Part shown: positions 1-9,563 of the stretch, piece after piece
Layout of the letters: every line of letters begins with the position of its first letter
Position numbering within the stretch: position 1 is the stretch's first letter
Source: Leptolyngbya sp. SIOISBB
Lineage (GTDB): Bacteria; Cyanobacteriota; Cyanobacteriia; Phormidesmidales; Phormidesmidaceae
Assembly: GCA_010671905.1 (NCBI GenBank)
Contig: JAAHII010000001.1
Coordinates: 2,790,001 to 2,854,000, forward strand
Direction: 5' to 3'
Length of the DNA: 64,000 nucleotides
The notes under the pieces: model-generated
Databases searched by the model: none
What the model was told of the DNA's origin: nothing
What the model saw: the letters and a program-made list of their open reading frames with translations, nothing else
Program-made: the position numbers and the translations under genes

Positions 1-686
1 CGGCACAAAACATCGTTGTTCACCAGTTTAAAAAACGGATGGGGTTTGACCTCAATCCGGAGATAGAGATTGCCGCCGCCCATACCTTGTCCTTTTAACC
101 GAATGCGCTGCCCCGTCACCATCCCAGGGGGCATCTCGACTTCGATGGTCCGACCATCTTCTAGGCGAATGCGCTCTTGGCCGCCGCTATAGGCGCGTTC
201 GAGTGGCACCGTGAGCGTTGCTTCGGCATCCCGACGGTTATTATTGTTGCTGCGCGCAGCTGTTCGCGCGGCGTTAGACTGCCGCGCTGATGAGCGAGGA
301 CCGGATTCTGGCTCTGGATTACTACGACCATTCGGATTCCGAGCCGGTTCATCACGTCGATTGAGCAGTTGATCAATAAAGGAATTGAAGTCACCTAGAT
401 CGCTAAAGTCGATATCTTTGAAAGAAAATTTGTGACTAACGCGCTGGCGGAAGCCCTTTTGTTGCCAGAAGCTGCTGTACTGTTCATACTGCGATCGCCT
501 ATCTGGGTCTGAGAGCACTTCATAGGCCTCACCCAAGAGTTTGAACTGTTCCTCAGCGGCTTTATCGCCTGGGTTGAGATCCGGGTGATATTTGCGTGCT
601 TGCTGGCGAAAAGCCTGTTTGACATCAGCTGCCGTCGCGTCTTGGTCGACTCCTAAGATTTCAAAATAGTTCCGAAAGTTTTCCAT
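1..686 (-). CDS. dnaJ: DnaJ-type co-chaperone, J-domain protein without zinc finger (3' end outside window)
   Basis: Hsp40 partner that delivers clients to DnaK and stimulates its ATPase. It begins MENFRNYFEILGVD at 686. The J domain covers about residues 1-70 with the diagnostic HPD in YHPDLNPGD. A linker rich in N, R, S and A follows, then a C-terminal substrate-binding domain (VPLERAYSGGQ, GQRIRLKGQGMGGG). The cysteine-rich CxxCxGxG zinc module is absent, so it is a type II/CbpA-like J protein. The reading frame is open to base 1, so the end of the protein is missing. It lies 76 bases downstream of dnaK on the same strand and was probably co-transcribed with it. A dnaK followed by dnaJ is the arrangement known for the cyanobacterial dnaK3 locus. 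Confidence 0.93.
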   Translation of the reverse strand, partial: MENFRNYFEILGVDQDATAADVKQAFRQQARKYHPDLNPGDKAAEEQFKLLGEAYEVLSDPDRRSQYEQYSSFWQQKGFRQRVSHKFSFKDIDFSDLGDFNSFIDQLLNRRDEPARNPNGRSNPEPESGPRSSARQSNAARTAARSNNNNRRDAEATLTVPLERAYSGGQERIRLEDGRTIEVEMPPGMVTGQRIRLKGQGMGGGNLYLRIEVKPHPFFKLVNNDVLC

Positions 687-762
687 AAACGCAGACAAAA
701 TGCCGACTCACTGCTGTGAGCCCATCAGTACATGAGGTCAAGACAACTGTCAATCAGCAGGG

Positions 763-3288
763 TTAGAACCACTCATCATCGTCACCCCAACCCTCATCAT
801 AGCCGTTGCGATTGGTTCGGCGAGGATCGGGATACTCGTCCCGCTGGGGGCGGGCAGATCTCTGATCACGAGGATTGGGAGTTTGGGGGGCTCGCGCAGA
901 CGCACCGGCCGGTGGACGATTCCAGTCGCGGTCATCACGGGAGGTAGACGGCGGTCGTTGAGTGCCATCGCCCCAAGGATCCGAGGATGAATTACTGTAG
1001 CCGGTTTGCTCAGGATAGCGAGGTGCGGGGCGCGCATTGGGATTGTAGGGATCGCCTCCATAGTCACGGATGGGGGGCTGTCCCGATCTGGCATCCCGGG
1101 GTGGTTGCCCACTATAGGGGCGGGGTTCCTCCCAGTTTGAGCCATTCGCTGCGGGCGCACCGTAAGCCTCGCGTCCCGGCGGGGTGCCATAGGGATCATT
1201 GTTGCGGGGCGGTGTCCCATAGGGGGCGTTATTGCGAGGGGGCGCACCGTAAGCATCTGGCTGATAGCGGGGCGGTGGGGATGAGTTGTAGTAATCGTTC
1301 GCTGGGGGTGTGCCCGTCAGGCGAGGGCGATCGTAGTTCCAAGCATCATCTTCCCAAGCGGGACGACGCGACCAGCTATCTTCGTAGCGATTAAATTCGT
1401 CTTCGTCTCCCATAAAGGTACGCTTGAGGGTCCCGCCGATCTGCCCCAGCAAATCCGTTTCTTCAGTGTCGTCTTCGTAGAGATAAGCTTCACGATTCAG
1501 CTCGTAAACCTCGTCCTGTAGTTCCGATTGGGTAATGTCGATACCCCGCTCATCGTTATTGGCTAGGCATTCCCGCAGTTCTTGAATTAACCGCTCAACG
1601 CGGCGACGGCGATCGCGGGCAAACTGCATGCCAAAATCCAGTACGACTTCTCGCAAGACTCGCTCAGCTTGGTAGGTCAAAGCTTCGGCCCGGTTCCGCT
1701 TTTCTACTTGTTCTCGCTTGAGGCGATCCGTTGCGGAATATTCCTCGGCATCCTTAATCATCTGCTGCACTTCAGCTTCGCTGAGGCTGGCTGAGCCTTG
1801 AATGGTGAGACTTTGCTCGCGCCCCGTGGTGCGATCCATCGCGGAGACTTGCAGAATGCCGTTGGCGTCGATATCAAAGGCAACTTGTACCTGGGGGACG
1901 CCCCGAGGCGCCGGGGGAATGCCCATCAGCTTAAATCGCCCTAGGGGCTTATTATCGGCAGCCATTTCCCGCTCACCCTGCAGCACGTGAACTTCCACCA
2001 TGGTCTGATTATTTTCCGAGGTGGAGAAGATATCCGAGCGCCGCACCGGAATCGTGGTGTTTCGCGGAATCACCTTCTTCATCACGCCGCCAATGGTTTC
2101 TAGACCCAGGGACAGGGGCGTTACATCCAACAGCAGGATGTCTTGCACTTCTTGCGTGAGGATGCCCGCTTGAATCGCCGCACCGACAGCGACCACCTCA
2201 TCGGGATTCACATTTTGGTTCGGGGGCCGACGGATCAAGGATTGCACGAGATCATGCACCATCGGCATCCGGCTGCCACCGCCCACTAGCACCACCTCAT
2301 CAATTTGGTCGGGGGTGAGTCCCGCGTCAGAGAGGGCTTGTTTTAAGGGACCCCGTAAACGACTCATCAAGTCGCCACACAACCCTTCAAATTGCGAACG
2401 CGACAGGGAGGTTTCGAGATGCTTGGGGCCATCTGCCGTGGCGGTAATGAAGGGGAGATTGATTTCAGACACGTTCACGCCGGACAGCTCGATTTTGGCT
2501 TTTTCTGCCGCCTCAGTGAGCCGTTGCAAAGACTGGCGATCGCGCCGCAGGTCCACACCTTCTTTTTCTAAAAATTCGTCGGCCAGCCAGTCCACAATCT
2601 TTTTGTCAAAATTGGTACCGCCTAGTTGGGTGTCTCCGGCGGTCGAGCGGACTTCAAAAACACCATCGCCCACATCCAAAATGGAGACATCGAAGGTGCC
2701 GCCCCCCAAGTCGAAGACCAAGACCGTTTGACTGTATTGCTGATCAAGGCCGTAGGCGAGAGCCGCAGCAGTGGGTTCGTTGAGAATGCGCTTCACTTCC
2801 AGACCGGCGATCCGCCCAGCATTACGGGTTGCTTGTCGCTGAGCATCGTTGAAATAAGCGGGCACAGTGATCACCGCCCCCGTCACGGGCTGTCCCAGGT
2901 AGCGACTGGCTTCTTCTGCCAACTTCCGCAAGATCATCGCTGAGACTTCTTCTGGCGCAAATTCCCGCTCTAATCGGGGACAGGGAATCCGCACCTCATT
3001 GTTATCACCGCGACGAATGGTGTAGGGCACGCGCTTGGAGTCGGCGTTGAGTTCACCGTATTTACGCCCCATGTAGCGCTTGACGCCATAAAACGTATTT
3101 TGAGGATTGAGGACCGCTTGCCGCCGCGCCATTTGACCGACGAGACGCTCGCCATCTTTGCTGAAGGCAACGACCGAGGGGGTGGTTCGCATGCTTTCGG
3201 CATTGGCAATCACAACGGGCTTGCCACCCTCCATGACAGAGACCACTGAGTTGGTTGTCCCAAGGTCAATCCCAACAACTTTACTCAT
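763..3288 (-). CDS. dnaK: Hsp70 chaperone DnaK, DnaK3-like, with about 200-residue disordered C-terminal tail
   Basis: ATP-driven protein-folding chaperone, 841 aa against about 635 for ordinary DnaK. The nucleotide-binding domain has GIDLGTTNS (residue 6 on) and [12 protein letters not shown] (near 190), followed by the beta substrate-binding domain (about 390-505) and a helical lid (about 505-610). After residue 630 comes a low-complexity P/N/R/Y/G-rich tail with repeated [13 protein letters not shown] units, ending in an acidic [12 protein letters not shown] long C-terminal extension and a downstream dnaJ are features of cyanobacterial DnaK3, which is reported to be thylakoid-associated; the paralogue assignment is inference. 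A GGAGA ribosome site sits about 10 bases before the ATG. The lid is partly duplicated in the small upstream gene at 3549-3803. Confidence 0.96.
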   Translation of the reverse strand: MSKVVGIDLGTTNSVVSVMEGGKPVVIANAESMRTTPSVVAFSKDGERLVGQMARRQAVLNPQNTFYGVKRYMGRKYGELNADSKRVPYTIRRGDNNEVRIPCPRLEREFAPEEVSAMILRKLAEEASRYLGQPVTGAVITVPAYFNDAQRQATRNAGRIAGLEVKRILNEPTAAALAYGLDQQYSQTVLVFDLGGGTFDVSILDVGDGVFEVRSTAGDTQLGGTNFDKKIVDWLADEFLEKEGVDLRRDRQSLQRLTEAAEKAKIELSGVNVSEINLPFITATADGPKHLETSLSRSQFEGLCGDLMSRLRGPLKQALSDAGLTPDQIDEVVLVGGGSRMPMVHDLVQSLIRRPPNQNVNPDEVVAVGAAIQAGILTQEVQDILLLDVTPLSLGLETIGGVMKKVIPRNTTIPVRRSDIFSTSENNQTMVEVHVLQGEREMAADNKPLGRFKLMGIPPAPRGVPQVQVAFDIDANGILQVSAMDRTTGREQSLTIQGSASLSEAEVQQMIKDAEEYSATDRLKREQVEKRNRAEALTYQAERVLREVVLDFGMQFARDRRRRVERLIQELRECLANNDERGIDITQSELQDEVYELNREAYLYEDDTEETDLLGQIGGTLKRTFMGDEDEFNRYEDSWSRRPAWEDDAWNYDRPRLTGTPPANDYYNSSPPPRYQPDAYGAPPRNNAPYGTPPRNNDPYGTPPGREAYGAPAANGSNWEEPRPYSGQPPRDARSGQPPIRDYGGDPYNPNARPAPRYPEQTGYSNSSSDPWGDGTQRPPSTSRDDRDWNRPPAGASARAPQTPNPRDQRSARPQRDEYPDPRRTNRNGYDEGWGDDDEWF

Positions 3289-3548
3289 TCGCCTCGTGTC
3301 TCCTCGTTTTCCTCGTATCCGTCTGTAATTCTGGATGACCTATGTTCAGCCTGCAATGGAGATCGAAACCCTGCTGTATGAAGCACAACAGATCTTAGGC
3401 CTGCTAGTCTGCTGCTCCCGCAACCCAAGAATATTCTGCGACACGACCCACTATGCCGATTTCCAAACACAGCTCCAGCAGCTTACCCCATCACTATATA
3501 TATTAGTTTGCATACTTCCCTCTCTTACGGCATATCTTCGATTTCTGT

Positions 3549-3803
3549 TCAACGTCCGCCCTCTATTTGATGCCTGACGGCGCGTACGAGTTCGTTCATC
3601 TGATCCTGTAGCTCGGTCTGTAAGAACCCGACACCGCGATCATTGTAGGTCGCTAAACACTGGCGTAGCTCTTGAATCAGCCACTCTGTGCGGCGACGGC
3701 GATCGCGCGCAAACTCCATGCCAAAGTCGAGAACCACCTCTCGCAACAGGCGTTCAGCCTGATATGTGAGAGCCTCGGCTCGATTATAGTTTTCGTTTGA
3801 CAT
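3549..3803 (-). CDS. Stand-alone DnaK lid-like protein (84 aa)
   Basis: This small protein is a near copy of the alpha-helical lid of the downstream DnaK. Both share [30 protein letters not shown] and LIQELR in the same order across about 70 residues. No nucleotide-binding domain, beta domain or signal peptide is present. The reading frame is clean, the start is MSNENYN at 3803, and it is transcribed in the same direction as dnaK with 260 bases between them. The protein also retains the ELQD-x-x-x-EL segment that ends the lid. It could be a free lid that binds DnaK or its clients, or a fragment left by a local duplication. The intact start, conserved charge pattern and lack of stops favour a maintained gene. 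No function is known to me. Confidence 0.75.
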   Translation of the reverse strand: MSNENYNRAEALTYQAERLLREVVLDFGMEFARDRRRRTEWLIQELRQCLATYNDRGVGFLQTELQDQMNELVRAVRHQIEGGR

Positions 3804-3931
3804 CAGGTTACGAGAATGGCTGTCCTTCCTCTCATCATAAAGACAAAGACACTTGGCCGATTTTTGGACTCTGCCGTTTGCCTTTTACATTCTGTACTCT
3901 ATAGGCTGCATTCTCTAATCTGATTTCCCTA

Positions 3932-4435
3932 ATGTCTGACTTTCCTCTTTCCTCCTCAGCGGTTATCACACCTGCTCAGCCCCAAGATTTGGAGGCAATT
4001 CATCGTTTGATTATGGCATTGGCTGAGTACGAAAAGCTGGGTCATGAGGTAACGGGCAGTGTCGAAGATTTGGCACAACATCTGTTCGGAGATCGCCCCT
4101 ACGCCGAAGCCCTACTTGCCCAGGTCGATGACGAATCCGTCGGTTTTGCCCTGTTCTTCCACAACTATTCGACCTTTCTGATGCAGCCAGGTATTTATCT
4201 AGAAGATCTCTTTGTGTTGCCAGACTATCGCGGTCAAGGCATTGGCAAAGCCCTCTTGCGGTCAGTGGGCCAGTTAGCCGTTGAGCGAGGTTGTGGGCGA
4301 CTGGAATGGAACGTGTTGGATTGGAATAGCCCCGCGATCGCCTTCTATGAGCGGATGGGCGCTGAAATCAAACCCGAATGGCAACTTTGCCGTGTCACGG
4401 GCGACGCTTTGCAAGACTTTGCCCAAGCCAACTGA
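3932..4435 (+). CDS. GNAT N-acetyltransferase, diamine/polyamine acetyltransferase-like
   Basis: Acetyl-CoA-dependent N-acetyltransferase of 167 aa. The acetyl-CoA pyrophosphate-binding motif A is clear (LFVLPDYRGQGIGKALL, RGQGIG loop), and the C-terminal half has LEWNVLDWNSPAIAFYERMGA, typical of the spermidine/diamine (SSAT-like) subgroup. That subgroup acetylates small amines, but the true substrate cannot be read from sequence. It is a single gene on the plus strand, divergent from the lid/dnaK/dnaJ genes and convergent with the reductase gene that follows. The ATG at 3932 is the first in frame; no strong ribosome site is seen. Confidence 0.85.
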   Translation: MSDFPLSSSAVITPAQPQDLEAIHRLIMALAEYEKLGHEVTGSVEDLAQHLFGDRPYAEALLAQVDDESVGFALFFHNYSTFLMQPGIYLEDLFVLPDYRGQGIGKALLRSVGQLAVERGCGRLEWNVLDWNSPAIAFYERMGAEIKPEWQLCRVTGDALQDFAQAN

Positions 4436-4458
4436 ATCCTGACCAACACCGGACGTCT

Positions 4459-5583
4459 TTAGGATTTGCCTGGCATCAATCCCGATGTCAGCCGCTTCAG
4501 TACTCGATTAGCAATGTCGCTGTACTGAATCTCGCCCGCGAGTAATTGGCCCATGCGTTTGGTCATGGTGGGGCGTTTGATGCCGACTCGATACCCAATC
4601 CCCGGCACGCGAAAGAACACACTGGCAATGCGTTGAGCCCATTGCATGTTGTTGCCCCAATCGTGCATGGCAGCAGTGTAGCCTGCTAGGGCGTCCGGCT
4701 CGCCCGCTAGGGCTGCCGCGATCGCCTCAGCCGCTTTCATACCGCTGTACATGCCATGGCGAATGCCTTCTGCTGAGAGGGGGTCGACGATCGCGGCGGC
4801 TTCGCCCACGACGACGGCTTGTTGAGTATGCAAGGTCCGGTGGCCATCCCACAGCTTGACCGCATGCACAGAGCAGCGGCCCCCCTCGAAACCAAAATCT
4901 TCGGCATAAGTGGCAAAGGTCGCATCAAAATCAGGCTTTTGTTTGCCCAGTAGAGTGATCCCGCCCATGACCGCGTCGCGATCGCGAGGAAAGCACCATA
5001 AACAGCCACTTTTGAGTAAACCAAATTCAAAATTGAGGGCGGCTTTGTCGGACGGTAAGGGTAACGGCAACTCCAACACAGCAGCGGGACGGGCTTTGAC
5101 ATCGCACAAGCCCAGCCACCGGGATAAGGGTCCACTGCCGCCATCGGCAGCCACCAGATAACGGGCCGTATATATCTCTGTTGACGTCTGAATTCGCCAG
5201 TCGGGAGCGACAAATTCAATCCCCGTAACCAGCGTATTGTCATGTAGAGTAGCCCCTTGAGCGATCGCTTGTTCCGCTAAAAATTGATCAAAAGTATCTC
5301 GGCGCACGACCCAAATCGGCTCTTGGGTTTCTAACTCTGAGGTGATCTCATCCTCAAGTTTCCAGGTGTAACGGACCTGGCGAACCGTATTCGCCAACGC
5401 TGGGGCAAAATCGAAGTCAAACCACTCAGCCACGCGAGGTGATAAGGCTCCCGTGCAGGGTTTATGCCGGGGCAGAGTGGCTTTTTCCAATAACAGTACT
5501 GTCGCGCCTCGCTGCGCCAAATGGTACGCAGCACTGCTCCCCGCTGGCCCCGCCCCTACGACTACACAGTCATATTGCGTCAC
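4459..5583 (-). CDS. Geranylgeranyl reductase family FAD-dependent oxidoreductase
   Basis: Flavoprotein of 374 aa related to geranylgeranyl reductase (ChlP), which saturates isoprenoid double bonds. The N-terminus has the FAD Rossmann motif GAGPAGSSAAYHLAQRGA and the family signature around KPCTGALSP. The second FAD contact is near GEAAAIVDPLSAEGIRHGMYSG. Related proteins act on phytyl, tocopherol, menaquinone or archaeal lipid chains. It lacks the length and exact pattern needed to call it ChlP, so the substrate is left open. The start at 5583 is GTG (MTQYDCVVVGAGPAG), fixed by the position of the FAD motif. It stands alone and is convergent with the GNAT gene. Confidence 0.85.
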   Translation of the reverse strand: MTQYDCVVVGAGPAGSSAAYHLAQRGATVLLLEKATLPRHKPCTGALSPRVAEWFDFDFAPALANTVRQVRYTWKLEDEITSELETQEPIWVVRRDTFDQFLAEQAIAQGATLHDNTLVTGIEFVAPDWRIQTSTEIYTARYLVAADGGSGPLSRWLGLCDVKARPAAVLELPLPLPSDKAALNFEFGLLKSGCLWCFPRDRDAVMGGITLLGKQKPDFDATFATYAEDFGFEGGRCSVHAVKLWDGHRTLHTQQAVVVGEAAAIVDPLSAEGIRHGMYSGMKAAEAIAAALAGEPDALAGYTAAMHDWGNNMQWAQRIASVFFRVPGIGYRVGIKRPTMTKRMGQLLAGEIQYSDIANRVLKRLTSGLMPGKS

Positions 5584-5828
5584 AATATTCCTTCTCCGCT
5601 AGCCAATACAGCCCACCTTACCGAACTGTGCTCCTCCACCGTTACGGATAGATCGCAGATGTCTCAGACAAAATCACCTGTGGATTGCGCGCAGGTGGGG
5701 AAGCTCAGTGCTGTCTGGAGAATTTAGATAGTCCTGCGGATTGCTCTGCGGTAATCCTGCAATATGCTGTGATTAAACAGGATGACAAAGCTCATTCATG
5801 TCCTCAGGAAGACTTTCGGGAGGCGCTC

Positions 5829-5990
5829 ATGTTTTGGGAATTATGCGTTCTCTATGCCAACGGCAAAGAAGAGGTGCTAACGGTTTTTCAAGATCTAGAC
5901 ATTGCCCTCAACTGCGTCGATCGCATTTACGCACAAGATGGCTATCCGATGCATATGGCTTATACGGTGCGTCCGAGCAATGTTGCCTAG
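5829..5990 (+). CDS. Small conserved cyanobacterial protein (53 aa)
   Basis: A 53-residue soluble protein starting MFWELCVLYANGKEE and ending VRPSNVA. The start at 5829 is chosen because GGGAGG lies six bases upstream; the longer upstream-open reading frame has no such support. Composition is mixed hydrophobic/acidic with a central VFQDLDIALNCVDRIY helix. I recall similar short proteins in other cyanobacteria, but no function is known to me. No operon partner: the next plus-strand gene is kilobases away. Confidence 0.6.
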   Translation: MFWELCVLYANGKEEVLTVFQDLDIALNCVDRIYAQDGYPMHMAYTVRPSNVA

Positions 5991-6509
5991 CTAGGACTTC
6001 GATAGGGGATAGGCTTAAAAAACGTCTGCCTCGTGATGCGTATTTGCGACTGCTCAACATTCAGTCCTGATTAGAGAATGGCCATCAGGATTGCGAGCAA
6101 ATCACATATGGTGAAGCTCGCTCAGTCAGCAGCTCGCTACAATCTTTAGCTGCCCAGTAGGTGAGTCAGTCAAGCGAAGATTTGCTTCTAAAGACACAAT
6201 GGGTTGTGCCACAAACGTGGCGTGACTGAGTGAACCGTTGGAGTAGCGCTAGCACCTTATAGAGGAATCTATCCAAAACTCACATCGACATATTCCTCAT
6301 GGATATATTCAATAGGGTCTTAATGACCGAGTCCCAATAGAGAGCTACCACATCATTTCTGTAAGCAATAGAGCGGCACAAATCTAGGACTTGAATATGT
6401 CTGTTGAAATAGTCGCTGTATATTTTAATTCTGTCAGGCAATAATGCCTGTAATGGACATCAAGCTGAATTACCAGGCATCCTTTTCAGGGCAGCAGTTG
6501 TGGTGTAAT
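5991..6509. other. Gene-free interval
   Basis: About 520 bases with no convincing reading frame on either strand. A short perfect hairpin (CAGGCA-ATAA-TGCCTG) lies at 6435-6450. No promoter, tRNA or repeat shared with the rest of the window was found. Confidence 0.6.
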
Positions 6510-6533
6510 AAAAAAGCCAGTCACTGACTGGCC
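6510..6533 (-). terminator. Rho-independent terminator for the 45-aa microprotein gene
   Basis: Read on the minus strand, GCCAGTCA pairs with TGACTGGC around a one-base centre and is followed directly by six T residues. It lies about 120 bases beyond the stop codon of the small gene at 6651-6788 and supports that gene being a real transcription unit. Confidence 0.75.
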
Positions 6534-6650
6534 AGGGAGAGTATTGCATTCCCGATCTCGATTGGTTTTCATTAAAACTCCGGGCTTTAGCAGTCGATAT
6601 GAGCACAACTTTTCTCATGCTCATAATCTAGAGAACAACGCTTACACGAT

Positions 6651-6788
6651 CTATCGCCCAAATAGGTTAGGGCTTGTGATGTCTGTGCGATCGGGTAGAA
6701 CCCAACAAAGAATTGGCGATACAACAATTGCCATTACACTAACAATTGCCACAATTTCTAAGCCTTGAAAAAGTGCAGTACTCATCAT
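6651..6788 (-). CDS. 45-aa single-pass membrane microprotein
   Basis: This short gene encodes MMSTALFQGLEIV then a hydrophobic helix (about residues 8-33: IVAIVSVMAIVVSPILCWVL) and a polar tail DRTDITSPNLFGR. A perfect GGAGG lies seven bases before the ATG at 6788, and an intrinsic terminator follows downstream, so promoter-side and 3' signals agree. Size and topology resemble the small one-helix subunits of photosynthetic complexes (Psb, Psa, Pet and Ndh small proteins), but the sequence matches none I can name. It stands alone in a long gene-poor stretch. Confidence 0.6.
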   Translation of the reverse strand: MMSTALFQGLEIVAIVSVMAIVVSPILCWVLPDRTDITSPNLFGR

Positions 6789-7315
6789 AACTTCGCCTCC
6801 AATATGCGATTGAGATGGGGGCGCGTTCCTTCGGGAGAGTCCCTACTTCCGTCCTCATCAGTCATCGACAGAGTCGAATCAAACATGAGCGAGGCGATGA
6901 GGATGAACGAAATGCCTTGCTTATTTCTATTATTGCTATTTTCAAATATTTTGGGGGATAACTTTGCTAAATGTGATTTTTCAGGACATATGATTCATCT
7001 TGAAAACGCCTGAATCAGCATCAGCGCATAGACCAAGTCATCCAGCAGATGACACCTCAGAAAAAGGATATGCATCCGATTGCCCGAATATCCTGCTGGT
7101 CTATGACTTTGCCGTTGCAGTGAGTGGTCTAGTCAGCGGGTCAATTGCTTGAACGTCACGGTTGGCCACTCAATTCCAGTGACGGAAGATGTTGATAGTG
7201 GCAGTATAAGGACTCAAGAGAGTCGAAACCTATCTCAGACAATAATGCCCCTCAGATTTTTCGGGGTAACTTTGTACCGGATATTTTGAACCTCAAATAA
7301 CATCGGCTGGTTAAT
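6789..7315. other. Gene-free interval
   Basis: About 530 bases without a credible gene. Its left part must hold the promoter of the 45-aa microprotein gene. Its right part follows the stop codon of the 513-aa membrane protein; no clear terminator was seen. Confidence 0.5.
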
Positions 7316-8857
7316 CTACTCAGAGCTTTCTTGTTTGCCGGTGTTCTTAATATCAACGATCCGCTTGAGCAGGCTAAACCAAAAACTTGACCCCATTGAG
7401 ATGGCAAACCCAGTAATTAGCCAACCGAATACTCGACGCGGAATGAAGGGGATAAACCACCTGGCTTGGGCTTCTTGCTGTTTGCTGGTGATTGCCGGAC
7501 CATAGCCAATGGGAATGGGTAACTCGTTTAAGATCCCATCAACCTGGCTTTCAATCTCAGCTAAGGCCTCTGGGTTAGCGGCACCCACTTCTTCTGCTGC
7601 TTGACTGATGGCACTGCGAATTGCCGGATCTCGCGACAATCGATCAAGCATGTGCAACGAATCAGCATTGAGCGAAATCGCGATCGCTACCCCAATCAGT
7701 AGTCCTACAGCCTTGGCATTGCGTTTATAAACACCCTGCGATCGGGCCATGCCTCGATTAAACCAGCCCTCAATTTCCTGGCCCAGAGATTTCACATCAC
7801 TTTCGAGATCCGAAAGATAAATTTTCAAGTTACTGACGGAGTCGTCCGCTAGGTTTTGCATCGTATTGAGGACGGTATCGCTGGCCTGAGCGGCAATGGA
7901 ACTACCGGCCTTATCGGCTAATGAGATGAGGGTAGCCTGCAAACTTTTGGGAATCGCTTGGCTCTCGATACGCTCAAAAATCGCTTTAGCTTTGTCACTG
8001 TCACGGCCCACAAGACTTTTCAGCTCTCGATAAGTAGCACTCTTTTGATCAACAATGGACACTAATTCCGCCAGACTAGGCTGAATTCTTTTGAGCAAAG
8101 CAGCTTTATCCAGAGTTGTACTGGCCAGTGTTTGCTTAAGAAACTCCAGCCGTCGCATAAAGGTTTCTGTCAGATGGTGGTTGTCCGGCAAGGCGGCTTG
8201 GGCGGCCACGGTAAATTCATCCAGCCGCAGAATGAGTCGATCAATCGTTTCTGATAACGTCGTTCGCCTTTCTCTAAAATCGTTGACGAGTTGCCCAATC
8301 GAGTTTTCTAAATTGCGGAACTCAACATTGAGTAAAAATTCGTTAGCGGTGCTGGCCCTTAGATCATTCACCATGCGATTGAGTGGCAACATGAGTTGCT
8401 CTTCAATGAACTGGCCCAAGCGGCTTTCTAACAACACCTTGCGCAGTTCTTCAACCTGGAGGTTTTCCAAGAGTGCTTGAGCAAACGTTTTTGATGGAAT
8501 GTAAGACGGGCCACTGGTTTGATCACCAAAAACGTTACGGGCACGCGTAACGGTGCGATAGATTTTGCCGATCGCTTGGTTGAGAAGCCGAAAAGAGTGC
8601 GCGATTGGCCCCGTAGCTTCTTGGTTTAAGCTACGGACTAAAGGTGTGTCGTACAACCGATCTGTAAAAATTTCAGCAGCAACTTTACTGTCCTGGTCAT
8701 TGGCGGCAATCAAAACTTCAATTGATCGCTTTAAATGCTCTGCCCGCCATTGCAAAAGAGTGCCAATGATTTCCTGTATTTCACTCGCCAAGAGGCTTAG
8801 TGCAAAGTAGATAAAGACTAAGCCAAGAACGACTTCTAGGATGAACGGTATAGACAT
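7316..8857 (-). CDS. Large hypothetical membrane protein with long coiled-coil middle
   Basis: A 513-aa protein of unknown function. It has an N-terminal membrane helix (IPFILEVVLGLVFIYFALSLLA, about 3-24), then some 350 mostly helical charged residues. A hydrophobic segment lies near 385-405 (AKAVGLLIGVAIAISLNA) and a last pair around 470-495 (WLITGFAISMGSSFWFSLL). The middle is predicted cytoplasmic or periplasmic and rich in heptad-like leucines (LENLQVEELRKVLLESRL). I recognise no catalytic motif. Start MSIPF at 8857 places the first helix at the very N-terminus. It is monocistronic, with gaps of more than 300 bases on both sides. Confidence 0.75.
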   Translation of the reverse strand: MSIPFILEVVLGLVFIYFALSLLASEIQEIIGTLLQWRAEHLKRSIEVLIAANDQDSKVAAEIFTDRLYDTPLVRSLNQEATGPIAHSFRLLNQAIGKIYRTVTRARNVFGDQTSGPSYIPSKTFAQALLENLQVEELRKVLLESRLGQFIEEQLMLPLNRMVNDLRASTANEFLLNVEFRNLENSIGQLVNDFRERRTTLSETIDRLILRLDEFTVAAQAALPDNHHLTETFMRRLEFLKQTLASTTLDKAALLKRIQPSLAELVSIVDQKSATYRELKSLVGRDSDKAKAIFERIESQAIPKSLQATLISLADKAGSSIAAQASDTVLNTMQNLADDSVSNLKIYLSDLESDVKSLGQEIEGWFNRGMARSQGVYKRNAKAVGLLIGVAIAISLNADSLHMLDRLSRDPAIRSAISQAAEEVGAANPEALAEIESQVDGILNELPIPIGYGPAITSKQQEAQARWFIPFIPRRVFGWLITGFAISMGSSFWFSLLKRIVDIKNTGKQESSE

Positions 8858-9170
8858 ATCAATTCTGTGGTACAGGCACCCAAAAACAGTTCTAAAAATC
8901 TATCCAAATCACTCTCAAGATTTATGTGCCCAGTTGATAAATCCAACAACTCTTTAGGGGCTTCCTGGTGATGGAGACTCTAATCTAGTCAGCCACAAAG
9001 CTTGAGTTTTGTGGTGAGCGGAGCCTGCTAGTAGGCCACTAGAGAATAGACAATCATAATCAGGTTGTTGCTCTTGATGATTCGGAGGTTGGGCAGGCGA
9101 GCTCATCAATGACGTCTACCACACAAGTTATTCGCGGACTTGAAGAAAGGTCAGACACCGTGTGCGCAGG
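8858..9170. other. Gene-free interval
   Basis: About 310 bases between two minus-strand genes. No reading frame or hairpin of note was seen. It should contain the promoter of the 513-aa membrane protein gene. Confidence 0.5.
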
Positions 9171-9563
9171 TTAGCCTTCAGCTTCATCATCTACACCTAA
9201 TTGCTTGAGATGAATATGCTTACGCCCTAGGGAAATTTCAAACTCATCTCCAGGCTCTAGGCCCATCTGCTTTGTATAGGTCGAACCAATCAGCAGATTG
9301 CCATTAGACTGAACTGTAATGCGATAACTGGCGCTCCGTCCACCACGGCCATTGGTACTTTGCTCACTATCGAGTTCAATGCCTTCAGCAGCAATTAGTG
9401 CGTTCATGAACTTCATCATATTGACGCGTTCAGCACCATTCTTGGTGATGGTGTAGTAACCACACGCTTTCGCTTTTTCTTCTTTAGTGAGTTCTTCTAA
9501 CTCTTTAACTTTCTGAACTAGAGCTTGTCCGGTCAGCATTTCAACCTTTTGACTTTCAGCCAT
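9171..9563 (-). CDS. cyAbrB-family transcriptional regulator
   Basis: Cyanobacterial AbrB-like DNA-binding protein of 130 aa. The N-terminal half is a cyanobacteria-specific helical region (GQALVQKVKELEELTKEEKAKACGYYT). The C-terminal half has the swapped-hairpin AbrB fold (GNLLIGSTYTKQMGLEPGDEFEISLG), placed at the C-terminus as in the cyAbrB family. Members known in Synechocystis (Sll0359, Sll0822) and Nostoc (CalA) control nitrogen, carbon and redox genes and are abundant in the cell. I cannot decide between the two cyAbrB clades from this sequence alone. Single gene with long untranslated space upstream. Confidence 0.9.
   Translation of the reverse strand: MAESQKVEMLTGQALVQKVKELEELTKEEKAKACGYYTITKNGAERVNMMKFMNALIAAEGIELDSEQSTNGRGGRSASYRITVQSNGNLLIGSTYTKQMGLEPGDEFEISLGRKHIHLKQLGVDDEAEG

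Noticed and set aside
750-1256. Long minus-strand frame inside the dnaK tail
   Set aside because: It reads proline/arginine-rich sequence from the shifted frame of the low-complexity DnaK tail; no start signal and no family.
4737-5243. 168-codon minus frame inside the reductase gene
   Set aside because: Shadow of the geranylgeranyl-reductase-like gene on the same strand; the FAD motifs and full-length match are in the other frame.
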